NCBI GenBank assembly: GCA_947588645.1
Contig: CANPYO010000001.1
Coordinates: 1 to 64,000, forward strand
Length of the DNA stretch: 64,000 nt
DNA from: an uncultured Akkermansia sp.
GTDB lineage: Bacteria > Verrucomicrobiota > Verrucomicrobiia > Verrucomicrobiales > Akkermansiaceae
Direction of reading: 5' to 3'
A program made the translations under genes and the position numbers. Under the pieces are notes generated by a model. It was not told the origin of the DNA. It saw nothing but the letters and a program-made list of their open reading frames with translations, and searched no databases. Positions 56,631 through 64,000 of this stretch are shown here, piece by piece (position 1 is the first letter of the stretch; each line of letters begins with the position of its first letter).

Positions 56631-56860
56631 GGGCAAACGCATTAGAAAATGCGTTTGCCTATGTACGATTTACGATTTACGATTTGTTAATAATGTGCGC
56701 GTTGCGCAGATTTTTTCGGATCATTAATGTATGCTGAGATCCCTTTAGAGCCATCATCATAATGACTGCTTCTTGTCACGATTTTTGATACGTATAAACG
56801 TTGATATCAGCCAATAAGAGTATTTCCTCTGTCGATTAACTTCTCTCAAATGCGTTTGCC
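56631..56860 (+). mobile_element. MITE-like intergenic element, copy C
   Basis: A 230-bp copy with ends GGGCAAACGCATTAGAAAATGCGTTTGCC and AAATGCGTTTGCC and three heptamer units. Its conserved core has TGCGCGTTGCGCA, GATTTTTTCGGATCATTAAT and GATATCAGCCAATAAGAG. It lies between the lipoprotein promoter and the short uvrA-like gene. The rest of the gap holds no gene. Confidence 0.65.
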
Positions 56861-56881
56861 TATGTACGATGTACGATTTGG

Positions 56882-56909
56882 AAAATTCCCGTGCTTGCGC
56901 GCGAATTTT
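56882..56909 (-). terminator. Hairpin terminator of the short uvrA-like gene
   Basis: A stem of 13 positions (AAAATTCCCGTGC at 56882-56894 with GCGCGCGAATTTT at 56897-56909) with one mismatch and one wobble. It overlaps the stop codon and is T-rich on the downstream side for the minus strand. It is the same module as at 8920 and 44450. Confidence 0.6.
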
Positions 56910-59346
56910 ACGGTTTGCCGGCAGAAACAATGCGACCTCCTTCGTCACCGGCGCCCGGTCCGAGTTGCACCAGGTAATCGGCGCGGGAGAGCATGCCGGG
57001 GTGGTGCTCGATGCACAGGATGGTATGCCCGGCATCGCGCAGACGATAGATGGCACGTAGCAGTTGATCCACCTCTGCAAAGTGCAGACCGGTGGTAGGC
57101 TCATCCAAGATGAAGAGGAGTTTTTTCTCGTGCAGAGCGCGCAGGTTGCGGGATGGGCCTGCTTTGGCCAGATAAGTGGCTAGTTTGACTCGTTGCGCTT
57201 CCCCGCCGGAGAGTGTTTCTGCAGCCCGGTCGAGAGGCAGGTAGCCCAATCCGATGTCGTGCATAGCTTGAAGAATGGAGACTGCCGCGGGAATGCTTGA
57301 AAAAAAGGAGAGGGCATCCTGCACGGTGAGGGCAAGCGCTTGAGCAATCGATTTGCCGCGCCAAGTGACCTCCAGCGTTTCGCGGTTGTACCGGGCGCCG
57401 TGGCAGGCATCGCAGGGGGTGTGGAGATCTGCCAGGAAGTTCATATCTACCTCCAGGAAGCCTGTGCCGCTGCAACGCTCGCAACGCCCCCCGCGCACAT
57501 TCAGCGAAAAGCGAGCCGGCGTGTACCCGCGCGCACGCGACAGAGGCAGGCGCGCGTAGAGCGGTCGAAGCACATCCAATAAGCCTGTGGCTGTGGCGGG
57601 AGTGGAACGTCCACCGCTGCCGATGGGGCTCTGATCCACCACGACAGCACGCTGGATGTTTTGTGCCCCGCTGAGTTTGCCGGTCTTGAGTGCGGGAACG
57701 AGGCAATCGTGCACCAACGTACTTTTGCCCGAGCCGCCGGGACCTGCCAGACAGGTGAAGGCGGCAATGGGAAAGCTGAAGTCGATGTTTTTCAGGTTGT
57801 GCGCGCTGGCGCGGTGCAGGGTGAGCCATCCGTATTCACCGGGGGTGATGGGCGCGGGGTGAGCGTAGGTGCAGCGACCCGCGAGCCAAGCGCCGGTGGG
57901 CGAGTCCGGGTTATCCATGAGCTGCGCGCAGGTGCCGGTGGCCACAATGCGACCGCCTTCCGGACCGCTGCCGGGACCCATTTCCACGATGAGATCTGCG
58001 GCGCGCAACAGTTCAGCATCATGCTCCACGACAAGGATCGTGTTTCCCTTGTCGCGCAAGCGTTGCAACGCGAGGATAAGCCGTTTGGTTTCGGAGGAAT
58101 GCAGACCGATGGTGGGTTCATCCAGCACGTACAGCACGCCGGAGAGACCTCCGCCGATTTGTCCGGCCAGGCGAGCGCGTTGCAGTTCACCGCCCGAAAG
58201 TGTCGTGGCCGGACGGTCAAGAGTCAGGTAGCCCAAGCCGAGCTCGTGCAAACACACCAACCGTGTGCGCAGAGCATCCAGAGCAGGGCGAAGTGCACGG
58301 GAGAACACCGTGGGCAGGGAAAGCGAATCCAGCAGCTCCAAGTTATGCTGCACGGTAATGTGGCAAAAGTCGCCGAGGCCGATTTCACGCTCACCAAAGC
58401 GCAGAGTGACGGCCAGGGCGGTGGGATTCAGGCGCATGCCGCCGCATGCCGGGCAAGTCATGAGCGCTTTCTTGCGATTTTCGACGACACCTCGTCCTCC
58501 GCATTTTGGGCATGCGCCGCTCGACGAAAAGGGGGAGAAAAGTTCCGGGCTGAGATCCGGCAGAGTGAACCCTGTGTGTTCATTGCGAAAGCGTGTGTGA
58601 TAGGTGCTCAGCTGCGGTTCCGTTTGCCCGGGAGCTTGCGTCAATGCGCGCACTTCATCCGGACAAATCCGAAGCGCATTTTGAAGAGAGTCTGCCAGGC
58701 GTGAAAAATTATCCGGTTTGACGACGAGGCGATCCACCACCAGCTCCAGCGCCGCCTCCGGGGGCAGGGGGGTGTCCTCCAGCTCGTCCAGGTCGCGCAG
58801 CTCGCCATTCACCCGCAGGCGCAGGTAGCCGGCTTTGCGCAGTTGCAAGGTGTTCAGCTTGTCCTCCTCATCGTTCCATTTCTTGTCCAAGGGCGCGAGC
58901 ATGGTGAGCCGCGTGCCATCGGGCAGCTCGCAGAGTCTGGCGGAGATTTCGTCCGGGCTGAGTCGGGTGAGCGCCTCGCCTGTGACGGGGTCGTGCGGCG
59001 TTCCGATGGCAGCGTAAATGATGCGCAGGTAGTCGAGAGATTCTGTGATACTGCCCAACACGGCACGGGAAGTAGAAACGGGAAGTCCTTGCTCCAGGCA
59101 CAGGGCGGGGGGCAGCCCCTCAATGCTCTCCACCTCAGGACGGGCGGGACGAGCCATCATCCTCCGTGCAGCGGGGGAGAGACAATCCAGAAAACGGCGA
59201 CGCGACTCAGCAAAGAGTGTGTCGCGCGCCAGCGTGCTCTTGCCGGAACCACTCGGCCCGGCCAGCGCAATGAGCTTTCCTGCCGGCAGACTCAAATCGA
59301 TGTGCCGAAGCGTATTGAGGGAGGCCCCACTGATACGAATGTCCAT
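56908..59346 (-). CDS. Short UvrA paralogue lacking the insertion domain
   Basis: An 812-aa single UvrA with two ABC modules: Walker A GPSGSGKST at 30-38 and GPGGSGKST at 535-543 (Gly where GVSGSGKS is usual), the first signature LSGGELQR at 383-390 and the second LSGGEAQRVKL. The UvrB-binding-like region (about 115-230) is retained. The first half of zinc module 1 and the insertion domain between the CPKCGGRG (279) and CPACGGMRL (298) motifs are missing, explaining the short length. The second zinc module (CERCSGTG..CDACHGARY) is present. It may act in repair beside the double UvrA or, like some UvrA-like proteins, in drug or DNA-damage tolerance. It follows the bactofilin genes with an 8-nt gap. 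Confidence 0.85.
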   Translation of the reverse strand: MDIRISGASLNTLRHIDLSLPAGKLIALAGPSGSGKSTLARDTLFAESRRRFLDCLSPAARRMMARPARPEVESIEGLPPALCLEQGLPVSTSRAVLGSITESLDYLRIIYAAIGTPHDPVTGEALTRLSPDEISARLCELPDGTRLTMLAPLDKKWNDEEDKLNTLQLRKAGYLRLRVNGELRDLDELEDTPLPPEAALELVVDRLVVKPDNFSRLADSLQNALRICPDEVRALTQAPGQTEPQLSTYHTRFRNEHTGFTLPDLSPELFSPFSSSGACPKCGGRGVVENRKKALMTCPACGGMRLNPTALAVTLRFGEREIGLGDFCHITVQHNLELLDSLSLPTVFSRALRPALDALRTRLVCLHELGLGYLTLDRPATTLSGGELQRARLAGQIGGGLSGVLYVLDEPTIGLHSSETKRLILALQRLRDKGNTILVVEHDAELLRAADLIVEMGPGSGPEGGRIVATGTCAQLMDNPDSPTGAWLAGRCTYAHPAPITPGEYGWLTLHRASAHNLKNIDFSFPIAAFTCLAGPGGSGKSTLVHDCLVPALKTGKLSGAQNIQRAVVVDQSPIGSGGRSTPATATGLLDVLRPLYARLPLSRARGYTPARFSLNVRGGRCERCSGTGFLEVDMNFLADLHTPCDACHGARYNRETLEVTWRGKSIAQALALTVQDALSFFSSIPAAVSILQAMHDIGLGYLPLDRAAETLSGGEAQRVKLATYLAKAGPSRNLRALHEKKLLFILDEPTTGLHFAEVDQLLRAIYRLRDAGHTILCIEHHPGMLSRADYLVQLGPGAGDEGGRIVSAGKP

Positions 59347-59354
59347 GGCTTGCG

Positions 59355-60035
59355 TCAGGATGAGGAATCGGGAATCTCCCGAATGCCGATGTGCCGACCG
59401 CCGGAGTCAACCTGCAGGTATGGCGTGCAGCAGGGTCCGTTGAGCTTACCTCCGGGGTATATATGCACGGAGTCGCGGGCGTACACGCGCCCGCTGAGCG
59501 CACCGTGCACATCGGCGTGCTCGACAGAGATGCCCGGCTGCACTTCCGCTTTTGCTCCACGCTGCACGATAAGCTCATCGGCAATGAGGTTGCCTCCCAC
59601 AGTAGCGTGTCCTACCAGCGTGATGGTTCCCGTCGCTCGTATGTTTCCTGCCACTCGCCCCGCTCCATGCAGGTGGTGGCATACGATATCCAGTCCGGAA
59701 AGCTCCACTCCGGCCGGTATTTTCACGTTCCCGAGCGTGCGCACGTGCAGTCGGTGCGTGCCGGGCTTGAGCGTAATGTTGTCCGTATTCAGGTGAGCAA
59801 AGCAGTTGGGACACGCCGCAGAAAGTGCGGCAGCGGGAATGCTGCATGTCTTGCCGCATTCGTAGCACACGATCTCGCGCATGGGAACGGCGACACGCGA
59901 CTCACGCTCCACGGGAGGCGCGAGAGGATCACGCCGCCTGTGCCCACCCTGTGCCAAATAGCCGGAGAAACCGGGAGCCTCCAGCGGTCGGGTGATGAAG
60001 CCCGAGTCTGCAGAGGTCATCCTCGCTTCGATCAT
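59355..60035 (-). CDS. Bactofilin-like protein with N-terminal zinc ribbon
   Basis: A 226-aa protein. A zinc ribbon (CYECGKTCSI..ACPNC) lies at about 54-77, followed by a right-handed beta-helix bactofilin-like domain (VRTLGNVKIPAGVELSG, VAGNIRATGTITLVGHATVG, HADVHGALSGRVYARDS). Bactofilins polymerise into cytoplasmic filaments at the membrane and organise cell-wall or polar structures. The start ATG overlaps the stop of the upstream bactofilin gene (ATGA), so the two are translationally coupled and may co-assemble. Confidence 0.75.
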   Translation of the reverse strand: MIEARMTSADSGFITRPLEAPGFSGYLAQGGHRRRDPLAPPVERESRVAVPMREIVCYECGKTCSIPAAALSAACPNCFAHLNTDNITLKPGTHRLHVRTLGNVKIPAGVELSGLDIVCHHLHGAGRVAGNIRATGTITLVGHATVGGNLIADELIVQRGAKAEVQPGISVEHADVHGALSGRVYARDSVHIYPGGKLNGPCCTPYLQVDSGGRHIGIREIPDSSS

Positions 60036-60718
60036 ACCAAGAGATTGGAGGCGTCTTCATCGGCAGAAGAGGAAGTACGCCTGACGCTCTTCCTGGGTGA
60101 GGACGCCGGTGATTTGAGGGGAGCGGTGATACCGAGGTTAGCGCCTGCCTGGACGTGGCCGACAATCTGAGCTCCCTCCTGAATGGCGATACTGTTTGCA
60201 GTGACATCTCCCTGCAATTCAGCGGTGGAGGAGAGTTCAACGCGGTCAGAAACTACAACGTTGCCGATAACCTTGCCATGGATAATGGCGCTCTTTGTGC
60301 GGATAGCCGGCTGGTTCTTGTCCGTACCGGAAATCTTAGCGTTGGCTCCCACAGTGAGCACTCCATCAGATACTATCTCGCCTTCCACGATACCGTCCAC
60401 CAGCAAGTCGTCCGTGAAACGCAGAGTGCCTATCACGGTGACATCAGAGTTGAGCACATTGCTGTTGGAAGAGGAGGGAATATCCGGCGAGGACTCGCCA
60501 AAGGGGGATAAATCAGACTCCCTCGTGGCGTAAAAGTCGGAAGCCGGATCAGCGGGATCGCCCGCAGGGGCATCCCACGGCGAACTAACGGAGTCTTTAG
60601 AAAAATCGGACGACGCCTTATAATCGGGCTCTGAATTGCTCTTGGTGTTGTTGAAGAATGGCATGATAGGAAGCGGGTTGAATCTTGTGCGCGGAGTTCG
60701 CAGAGATGCTCCGCTCAT
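60032..60718 (-). CDS. Bactofilin
   Basis: A 228-aa cytoskeletal protein. It has a disordered Ser/Asp/Pro-rich N-terminus (to about 85), a bactofilin beta-helix core (LNSDVTVIGTLRFTDDLLVD followed by GIVEGEI, then IIHGKVIGNVVVSDRVELSS, TANSIAIQEGAQIVGHV) and a basic, Ser-rich tail. The start at 60718 is supported by a promoter whose predicted transcript begins about 3 nt earlier; an alternative ATG at 60664 (MPFFNNTK) would give 210 aa. It is first in the set bactofilin, zinc-ribbon bactofilin, uvrA-like. Confidence 0.82.
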   Translation of the reverse strand: MSGASLRTPRTRFNPLPIMPFFNNTKSNSEPDYKASSDFSKDSVSSPWDAPAGDPADPASDFYATRESDLSPFGESSPDIPSSSNSNVLNSDVTVIGTLRFTDDLLVDGIVEGEIVSDGVLTVGANAKISGTDKNQPAIRTKSAIIHGKVIGNVVVSDRVELSSTAELQGDVTANSIAIQEGAQIVGHVQAGANLGITAPLKSPASSPRKSVRRTSSSADEDASNLLV

Positions 60719-60727
60719 ACGCGCTTC

Positions 60728-60756
60728 ATCCTACCCGAATGCGTGCTTTTTGTCCA
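60728..60756 (-). promoter_or_regulatory. Promoter of the bactofilin genes
   Basis: On the minus strand: TGGACA (60756-60751), a 17-nt spacer and TAGGAT (60733-60728), with the ATG 9 nt beyond the -10 box. Confidence 0.5.
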
Positions 60757-60974
60757 TCCGAAAGTGCGTCTTGACTCGTTTTTTTTGCATGTCGCATGTT
60801 CGACGTGTTGAGTACATCCGTCCGAGTATAATTTTTCCATTCCCATTCGACATTTTTCCCACGCGTTTCATGGAAAATGAATGGCGGAAACGTCCCCCCA
60901 TTTGCCTCCGTTCCCGTTTCAGCTTTGCAAGTTCAAATCGTAATTGTAAGAATCGCAACTGATTTCTTTCACGA

Positions 60975-61646
60975 TCAGACTTCGGCCGTATAAATAGCAG
61001 CGATGCCCCCGCAGAGTGGCAGGTGCGTGGGGCAGATGAACCCGGCTCCTCGCATCAGCGCCAGCATGGCCTCCCCGCTCGGAAATTGCTCAATGCTCTG
61101 TCCCAAGTAGGCGTACGCGGTGCGCTTGCCGGTGAGCAGGGTAGCCAGATGCGGCAGAATGTGGTGCAAATACAATCGGTAGGGTTCCCTGGCTATGCCA
61201 TCGGGAAGGGAAAAATCAAGCACGAGCAGGTGCCCGCCAGATTTCAGCACCCGCTTAAACTCACGCAGCGCCTCTGCGTAGTTCGGCAGATTGCGCAAGC
61301 CGAAAGCGATGGTAAGCGCGTCAAATGAGGCGTCTGCAAATGGCATATGCATGGCATCCGCTCGCAAGGTGTGAGTGAGCCCTCGTCGCCGTGCGATGGC
61401 GAGCATGGGTTCGCAGAAATCGAGACCGAGCACATGGGTCTCGGGTAACTCTCGGCGGATATCCAGCGCCAAGTCGCCTGTACCCGTGGCGACATCCAAC
61501 AGGTCGGAAGGGTGCCAATCTGCGACGATCTGTACGGCACGCGAGCGCCAAAGTATATCTGCCCCCAGTGAGAGTATGTGGTTGGCCGCGACGTAGCGCG
61601 AGGCAATGGCACTGAATGTGTCGTGGACGAATTGCGGGTCGACCAT
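60975..61646 (-). CDS. ubiE: Demethylmenaquinone methyltransferase
   Basis: A 223-aa SAM-dependent methyltransferase (also called menG) that methylates demethylmenaquinone in the last step of menaquinone synthesis. The SAM-binding motif is LLDVATGTGDLALDI. The UbiE/COQ5 signatures are LRADAMHMPFADASFDALTI followed by AFGLRN, and FKRVLKSGGHLLVLDFSLP. The length is a little short (family about 230-250) but the fold is complete. It lies 6 nt after icd and is probably cotranscribed. Confidence 0.88.
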   Translation of the reverse strand: MVDPQFVHDTFSAIASRYVAANHILSLGADILWRSRAVQIVADWHPSDLLDVATGTGDLALDIRRELPETHVLGLDFCEPMLAIARRRGLTHTLRADAMHMPFADASFDALTIAFGLRNLPNYAEALREFKRVLKSGGHLLVLDFSLPDGIAREPYRLYLHHILPHLATLLTGKRTAYAYLGQSIEQFPSGEAMLALMRGAGFICPTHLPLCGGIAAIYTAEV

Positions 61647-61652
61647 GGCGCC

Positions 61653-62873
61653 TCAGGAAAGAATGTGAGCGATCAGCGCATCAGCGTAGTCAGACGTACT
61701 CAGAGCAGAAGCTCCCGGAATGAGGGCGGCCAGATCTGCAGTGACCTGGTGGGCGGCGAGGGCAGCCTGAAGTCCGCGCAGCAAGGCATTCGCCGCCTCG
61801 TTCCAGCCGATGTAACTGAGCATCATTTGAGCAGAAAGCAGGAAGGAACTCGGATTCACCTTATTCAGATTCGCCAGAGCGGGCGCCGTTCCGTGTGTGG
61901 CCTCAAAGATGGCGTGACCTGTGCAGTAATTGATGTTGGCGCCGGGGGAGATGCCGATGCCGCCCACTTGCGCCGCGAGAGCATCCGAGCAATAATCGCC
62001 ATTCAGGTTGAGGGTAGCAATTACGGAGTGTTCTGCCGGGTGCAACAGGATTTCTTGCAAAAAGGCATCACAAATGCAGTCTTTGATGATGATGCCGCAA
62101 GGAAGCTGTCGCCAGGATCCTTTGCCGTAAGGGACAGCGCCGAACTCACGCTCGGCGAGCGCGTATCCCCAATCGCGAAATGCTCCCTCGGTGAACTTCA
62201 TGATATTGCCCTTATGCACCAGGGTGACGCTGGGGAGTTGATGGTCGATAGCGTACTGGATGGCCGCACGCACGAGTCGCTCCGTCCCCTCGCGCGAGAC
62301 AGGTTTGATGCCGAAGCCGCTCGTCTGTGGAAAACGAATTTTTGCTACGCTGTCCGGGAAGGTAGCGCTCAGCCAATCGCGCAGGGTTTGGGCTTCCGAA
62401 GAGTCTGCTGCGAACTCAATACCTGCGTATATGTCCTCCGTATTCTCGCGGAAAACGACCATATCCACCAGCTCAGGGTGCTTCACGGGCGTTTCCAGTC
62501 CGCGAAAATAGCGTACCGGACGCACGCAGCAATACAGATCAAGACCTTGACGAAGAGCCACATTCAACGAACGAATGCCCCCGCCTACCGGAGTGGTGAG
62601 GGGACCCTTGATACCTACCAAAAAATCGCGAAACACGTGCATCGTTTCTTCCGGCAGCCAAGTTCCCAACGTATCGTATGCTTTTTGCCCGGCAAGCACT
62701 TCCATCCAGTCGATGCTGCGAGTGTCAGAGTATGCCGATCGCACGGCTGCGTCGATGACCGGTTGCGAGGCTCGCCAGATATCCGGCCCGGAACCATCGC
62801 CGATGATGAAGGGAATAGTGGGATGGGGCGGCACGACGAGACCGCTGGGCTGCATACGGATGGGATTGCTCAT
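61653..62873 (-). CDS. icd: Isocitrate dehydrogenase, probably NAD-dependent
   Basis: A 406-aa decarboxylating dehydrogenase of the beta-decarboxylating family that converts isocitrate to 2-oxoglutarate. It shows [27 protein letters not shown] (isocitrate-binding serine and arginines), [31 protein letters not shown] and EATHGTAP. Aligned by eye with E. coli Icd, the NADP-selecting residues K344, Y345, Y391 and R395 are A, L, A and A here, so NAD is the likely cofactor. The start at 62873 (MSNPIRMQ) is 4 nt after the stop of the upstream gene, with AAGAAA before it; the longer frame overlaps that gene. Confidence 0.88.
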   Translation of the reverse strand: MSNPIRMQPSGLVVPPHPTIPFIIGDGSGPDIWRASQPVIDAAVRSAYSDTRSIDWMEVLAGQKAYDTLGTWLPEETMHVFRDFLVGIKGPLTTPVGGGIRSLNVALRQGLDLYCCVRPVRYFRGLETPVKHPELVDMVVFRENTEDIYAGIEFAADSSEAQTLRDWLSATFPDSVAKIRFPQTSGFGIKPVSREGTERLVRAAIQYAIDHQLPSVTLVHKGNIMKFTEGAFRDWGYALAEREFGAVPYGKGSWRQLPCGIIIKDCICDAFLQEILLHPAEHSVIATLNLNGDYCSDALAAQVGGIGISPGANINYCTGHAIFEATHGTAPALANLNKVNPSSFLLSAQMMLSYIGWNEAANALLRGLQAALAAHQVTADLAALIPGASALSTSDYADALIAHILS

Positions 62874-62877
62874 TTTC

Positions 62878-63147
62878 TTATTCATCATCGGCGTTTTCAT
62901 CTTCCAACTCTTCATCATCCTCTATGTACTGAGCCGTGGTAGAGTAAACAGGCTCGGTCTTCACTTGTTTCACGGCTGCCGGTTCGGATGACTCCGGAGT
63001 TTGGCTGTTCAGGTGACAATACACGAAAACGGAGGCCACAACGAGCGGAGGAAGAATGTAGAAAAGAACGCCTTGCCCCCTCTTTTTTACCTCGGCGGTT
63101 TCTATTTTAAAATCGAAGACTGGTTGGTTGTTTGCAGAAGGTGCCAT
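62878..63147 (-). CDS. Small single-span membrane protein, unknown
   Basis: An 89-aa protein. A soluble N-terminus of about 24 residues ends in KKRGQ, followed by one membrane helix ([20 protein letters not shown]) and an acidic tail ([14 protein letters not shown]). Topology is probably N-in. It is first in a set with icd and ubiE and has a strong promoter. I recognise no family. The acidic C-terminus is low complexity. Confidence 0.65.
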   Translation of the reverse strand: MAPSANNQPVFDFKIETAEVKKRGQGVLFYILPPLVVASVFVYCHLNSQTPESSEPAAVKQVKTEPVYSTTAQYIEDDEELEDENADDE

Positions 63148-63158
63148 AACTCGGACGC

Positions 63159-63187
63159 ATCATAACACCATTCAGCTTTTTTGGCAA
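63159..63187 (-). promoter_or_regulatory. Promoter of the small membrane protein-icd-ubiE set
   Basis: On the minus strand: TTGCCA (63187-63182), a 17-nt spacer and TATGAT (63164-63159), 11 nt before the ATG. Confidence 0.65.
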
Positions 63188-63207
63188 GTGAAGACTACAT
63201 CCGCGCA

Positions 63208-63422
63208 GGGCAAACGCATTAGAAAATGCGTTTGCTATGTACGATTTATTAATAATGTGCGCGTTGCGCAGGTTTTTTCGGATCATTAATGTATGCCGAG
63301 ATCCCTTTAGAGCCATCATCATAATGACCTCTTCTTGTCACGATTTTTGATACATATAAACATTGATATCAGCCAATAAGAGTATTTCCTCTGTCGATTA
63401 ACTTCTCTTAAATGCGTTTGCC
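63208..63422 (+). mobile_element. MITE-like intergenic element, copy D
   Basis: A 215-bp copy, the shortest, with a single heptamer unit (TACGATTT) where copy C has three. The core is otherwise nearly identical to copy C. It ends 14 nt before the -35 box of the rph promoter. No gene lies in the gap. Confidence 0.65.
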
Positions 63423-63435
63423 GTGTACGAAGCAC

Positions 63436-63465
63436 TTGACATGTCAGGAGGGTGTGTGGTAGCGT
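63436..63465 (+). promoter_or_regulatory. Promoter of rph, leaderless type
   Basis: TTGACA (63436-63441), an 18-nt spacer and TAGCGT (63460-63465), with the ATG 6 nt downstream of the -10 box. Confidence 0.5.
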
Positions 63466-63471
63466 GGTGAC

Positions 63472-64000
63472 ATGAGAACAACACGCACAGACGGAAGGGC
63501 CGTGGGGGAAATGCGTCCGCTTGTATTTCACCCCGGGGTGGCGCCGCAGGCAATGGCCTCGGTGTTGGTGAGTTTCGGAAAAACGCAGGTGATCTGCGCT
63601 GTATCAGTGGAGGATGATGTGCCGGGATGGATGAAGGCACAAGGAGTGAGCGGAGGGTGGCTGACAGCGGAGTATTCTATGCTTCCGTATTCCACACCGA
63701 CGCGCAAGAGGCGCAGTAGTAATGGCAAGGTGGATGGTCGGGCAGTGGAGATACAACGACTCATAGGTCGTTCGCTGCGTGCGGTGGTGGATTTGGAGGC
63801 GCTCGGTGAGCGCACGGTATGGGTGGATTGCGATGTACTGCAGGCAGATGGGGGAACGCGCACGGCTAGTATCAGCGGCTCTGCCGTGGCTCTGCAGTTG
63901 GCGTTCCGGCGCATGGTGCAGGAGGGCGTGTTGGAGAACAACCCGATGAAGCAGCTTGTTTCGGCCGTTTCCGTGGGAAAGGTGGACGGCGAGGCCTTGT
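63472..64000 (+). CDS. rph: Ribonuclease PH, 5' part (runs off the window)
   Basis: The first 176 codons are present. RNase PH trims tRNA 3' ends with phosphate. The start MRTTRTDGRA, the segment SFGKTQVICAVSVEDDVPGW, the block GWLTAEYSMLPYSTPTRKRR, and VEIQRLIGRSLRAVVDLEAL followed by WVDCDVLQADGGTRTASISG are family hallmarks, including the RNA- and phosphate-binding arginines. AGGAGG occurs 20 nt upstream, too far to act as a ribosome-binding site, and the -10 box suggests a leaderless mRNA. The C-terminal part lies outside. Confidence 0.93.
   Translation, partial: MRTTRTDGRAVGEMRPLVFHPGVAPQAMASVLVSFGKTQVICAVSVEDDVPGWMKAQGVSGGWLTAEYSMLPYSTPTRKRRSSNGKVDGRAVEIQRLIGRSLRAVVDLEALGERTVWVDCDVLQADGGTRTASISGSAVALQLAFRRMVQEGVLENNPMKQLVSAVSVGKVDGEAL

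Overview
This 64 kb window comes from a bacterial chromosome of the PVC group, most likely a gut-type Verrucomicrobiota close to Akkermansia. The evidence is a tandem-duplicated UvrA of the chlamydial/PVC kind, very large autotransporters with an Akkermansia-like signal peptide, bactofilins, a MoxR/Bat operon, menaquinone synthesis, and a coding style with few Shine-Dalgarno sites and several apparently leaderless mRNAs. The genus is inferred; no rRNA is present.

Layout from left to right. 0-4 kb: housekeeping genes (class III aminotransferase, MBL hydrolase, DEAD-box helicase, ruvC). 4.4-8.9 kb: a 1490-aa autotransporter. 9.2-11.5 kb: a basic histone-like protein, a VanX-like dipeptidase with a puzzling start, and an outer-membrane barrel. 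11.9-13.5 kb: two tRNA genes (Gln-CTG, Cys-GCA) enclosing a small accessory region. That region holds a divergent HTH regulator and what I read as a new type I toxin-antitoxin pair: a 23-aa hydrophobic peptide and a small RNA encoded downstream on the same strand. The small RNA is complementary, in two colinear blocks, to the Shine-Dalgarno site and the start codon of the peptide gene. 13.5-21 kb: coaD, a cysteine desulfurase and the 1843-aa double UvrA. 21.2-23.3 kb: a TPM-domain membrane protein and a terminase-small-subunit-like remnant. 23.5-44.4 kb: one uninterrupted 6969-codon autotransporter gene, a third of the window. 44.6-47.3 kb: aconitase. 47.5-55.5 kb (minus strand): moxR, DUF58, DUF4381-BatA, BatB with a Gln-rich repeat, and a BatD-TPR-SH3 fusion. 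55.8-60.7 kb: a lipoprotein, a short UvrA paralogue and two bactofilins. 61-63.1 kb: ubiE/menG, icd and a small membrane protein. 63.5 kb to the end: the start of rph.

The intergenic spaces are a mosaic of recurring modules: tracts of the heptamer AAATCGT or ACATCGT, GGCAAACGCATT/AATGCGTTTGCC palindromes, a GGGACGGATGTG motif ahead of promoters, GC hairpins, and four copies of a 215-238 bp MITE-like element whose internal heptamer tract varies in length. Protein-gene promoters mostly have a -35 of TTGCNN, while both tRNA genes and the toxin-antitoxin locus use TTGACA.

Functionally, acnA and icd are TCA-cycle steps and icd lacks the known NADP-specificity residues. The MoxR/Bat genes form a tightly spaced, partly overlapping chaperone/VWA operon in the envelope. 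The two autotransporters share signal peptide, linker helix and promoter spacer sequence, so they are probably exported and regulated alike.
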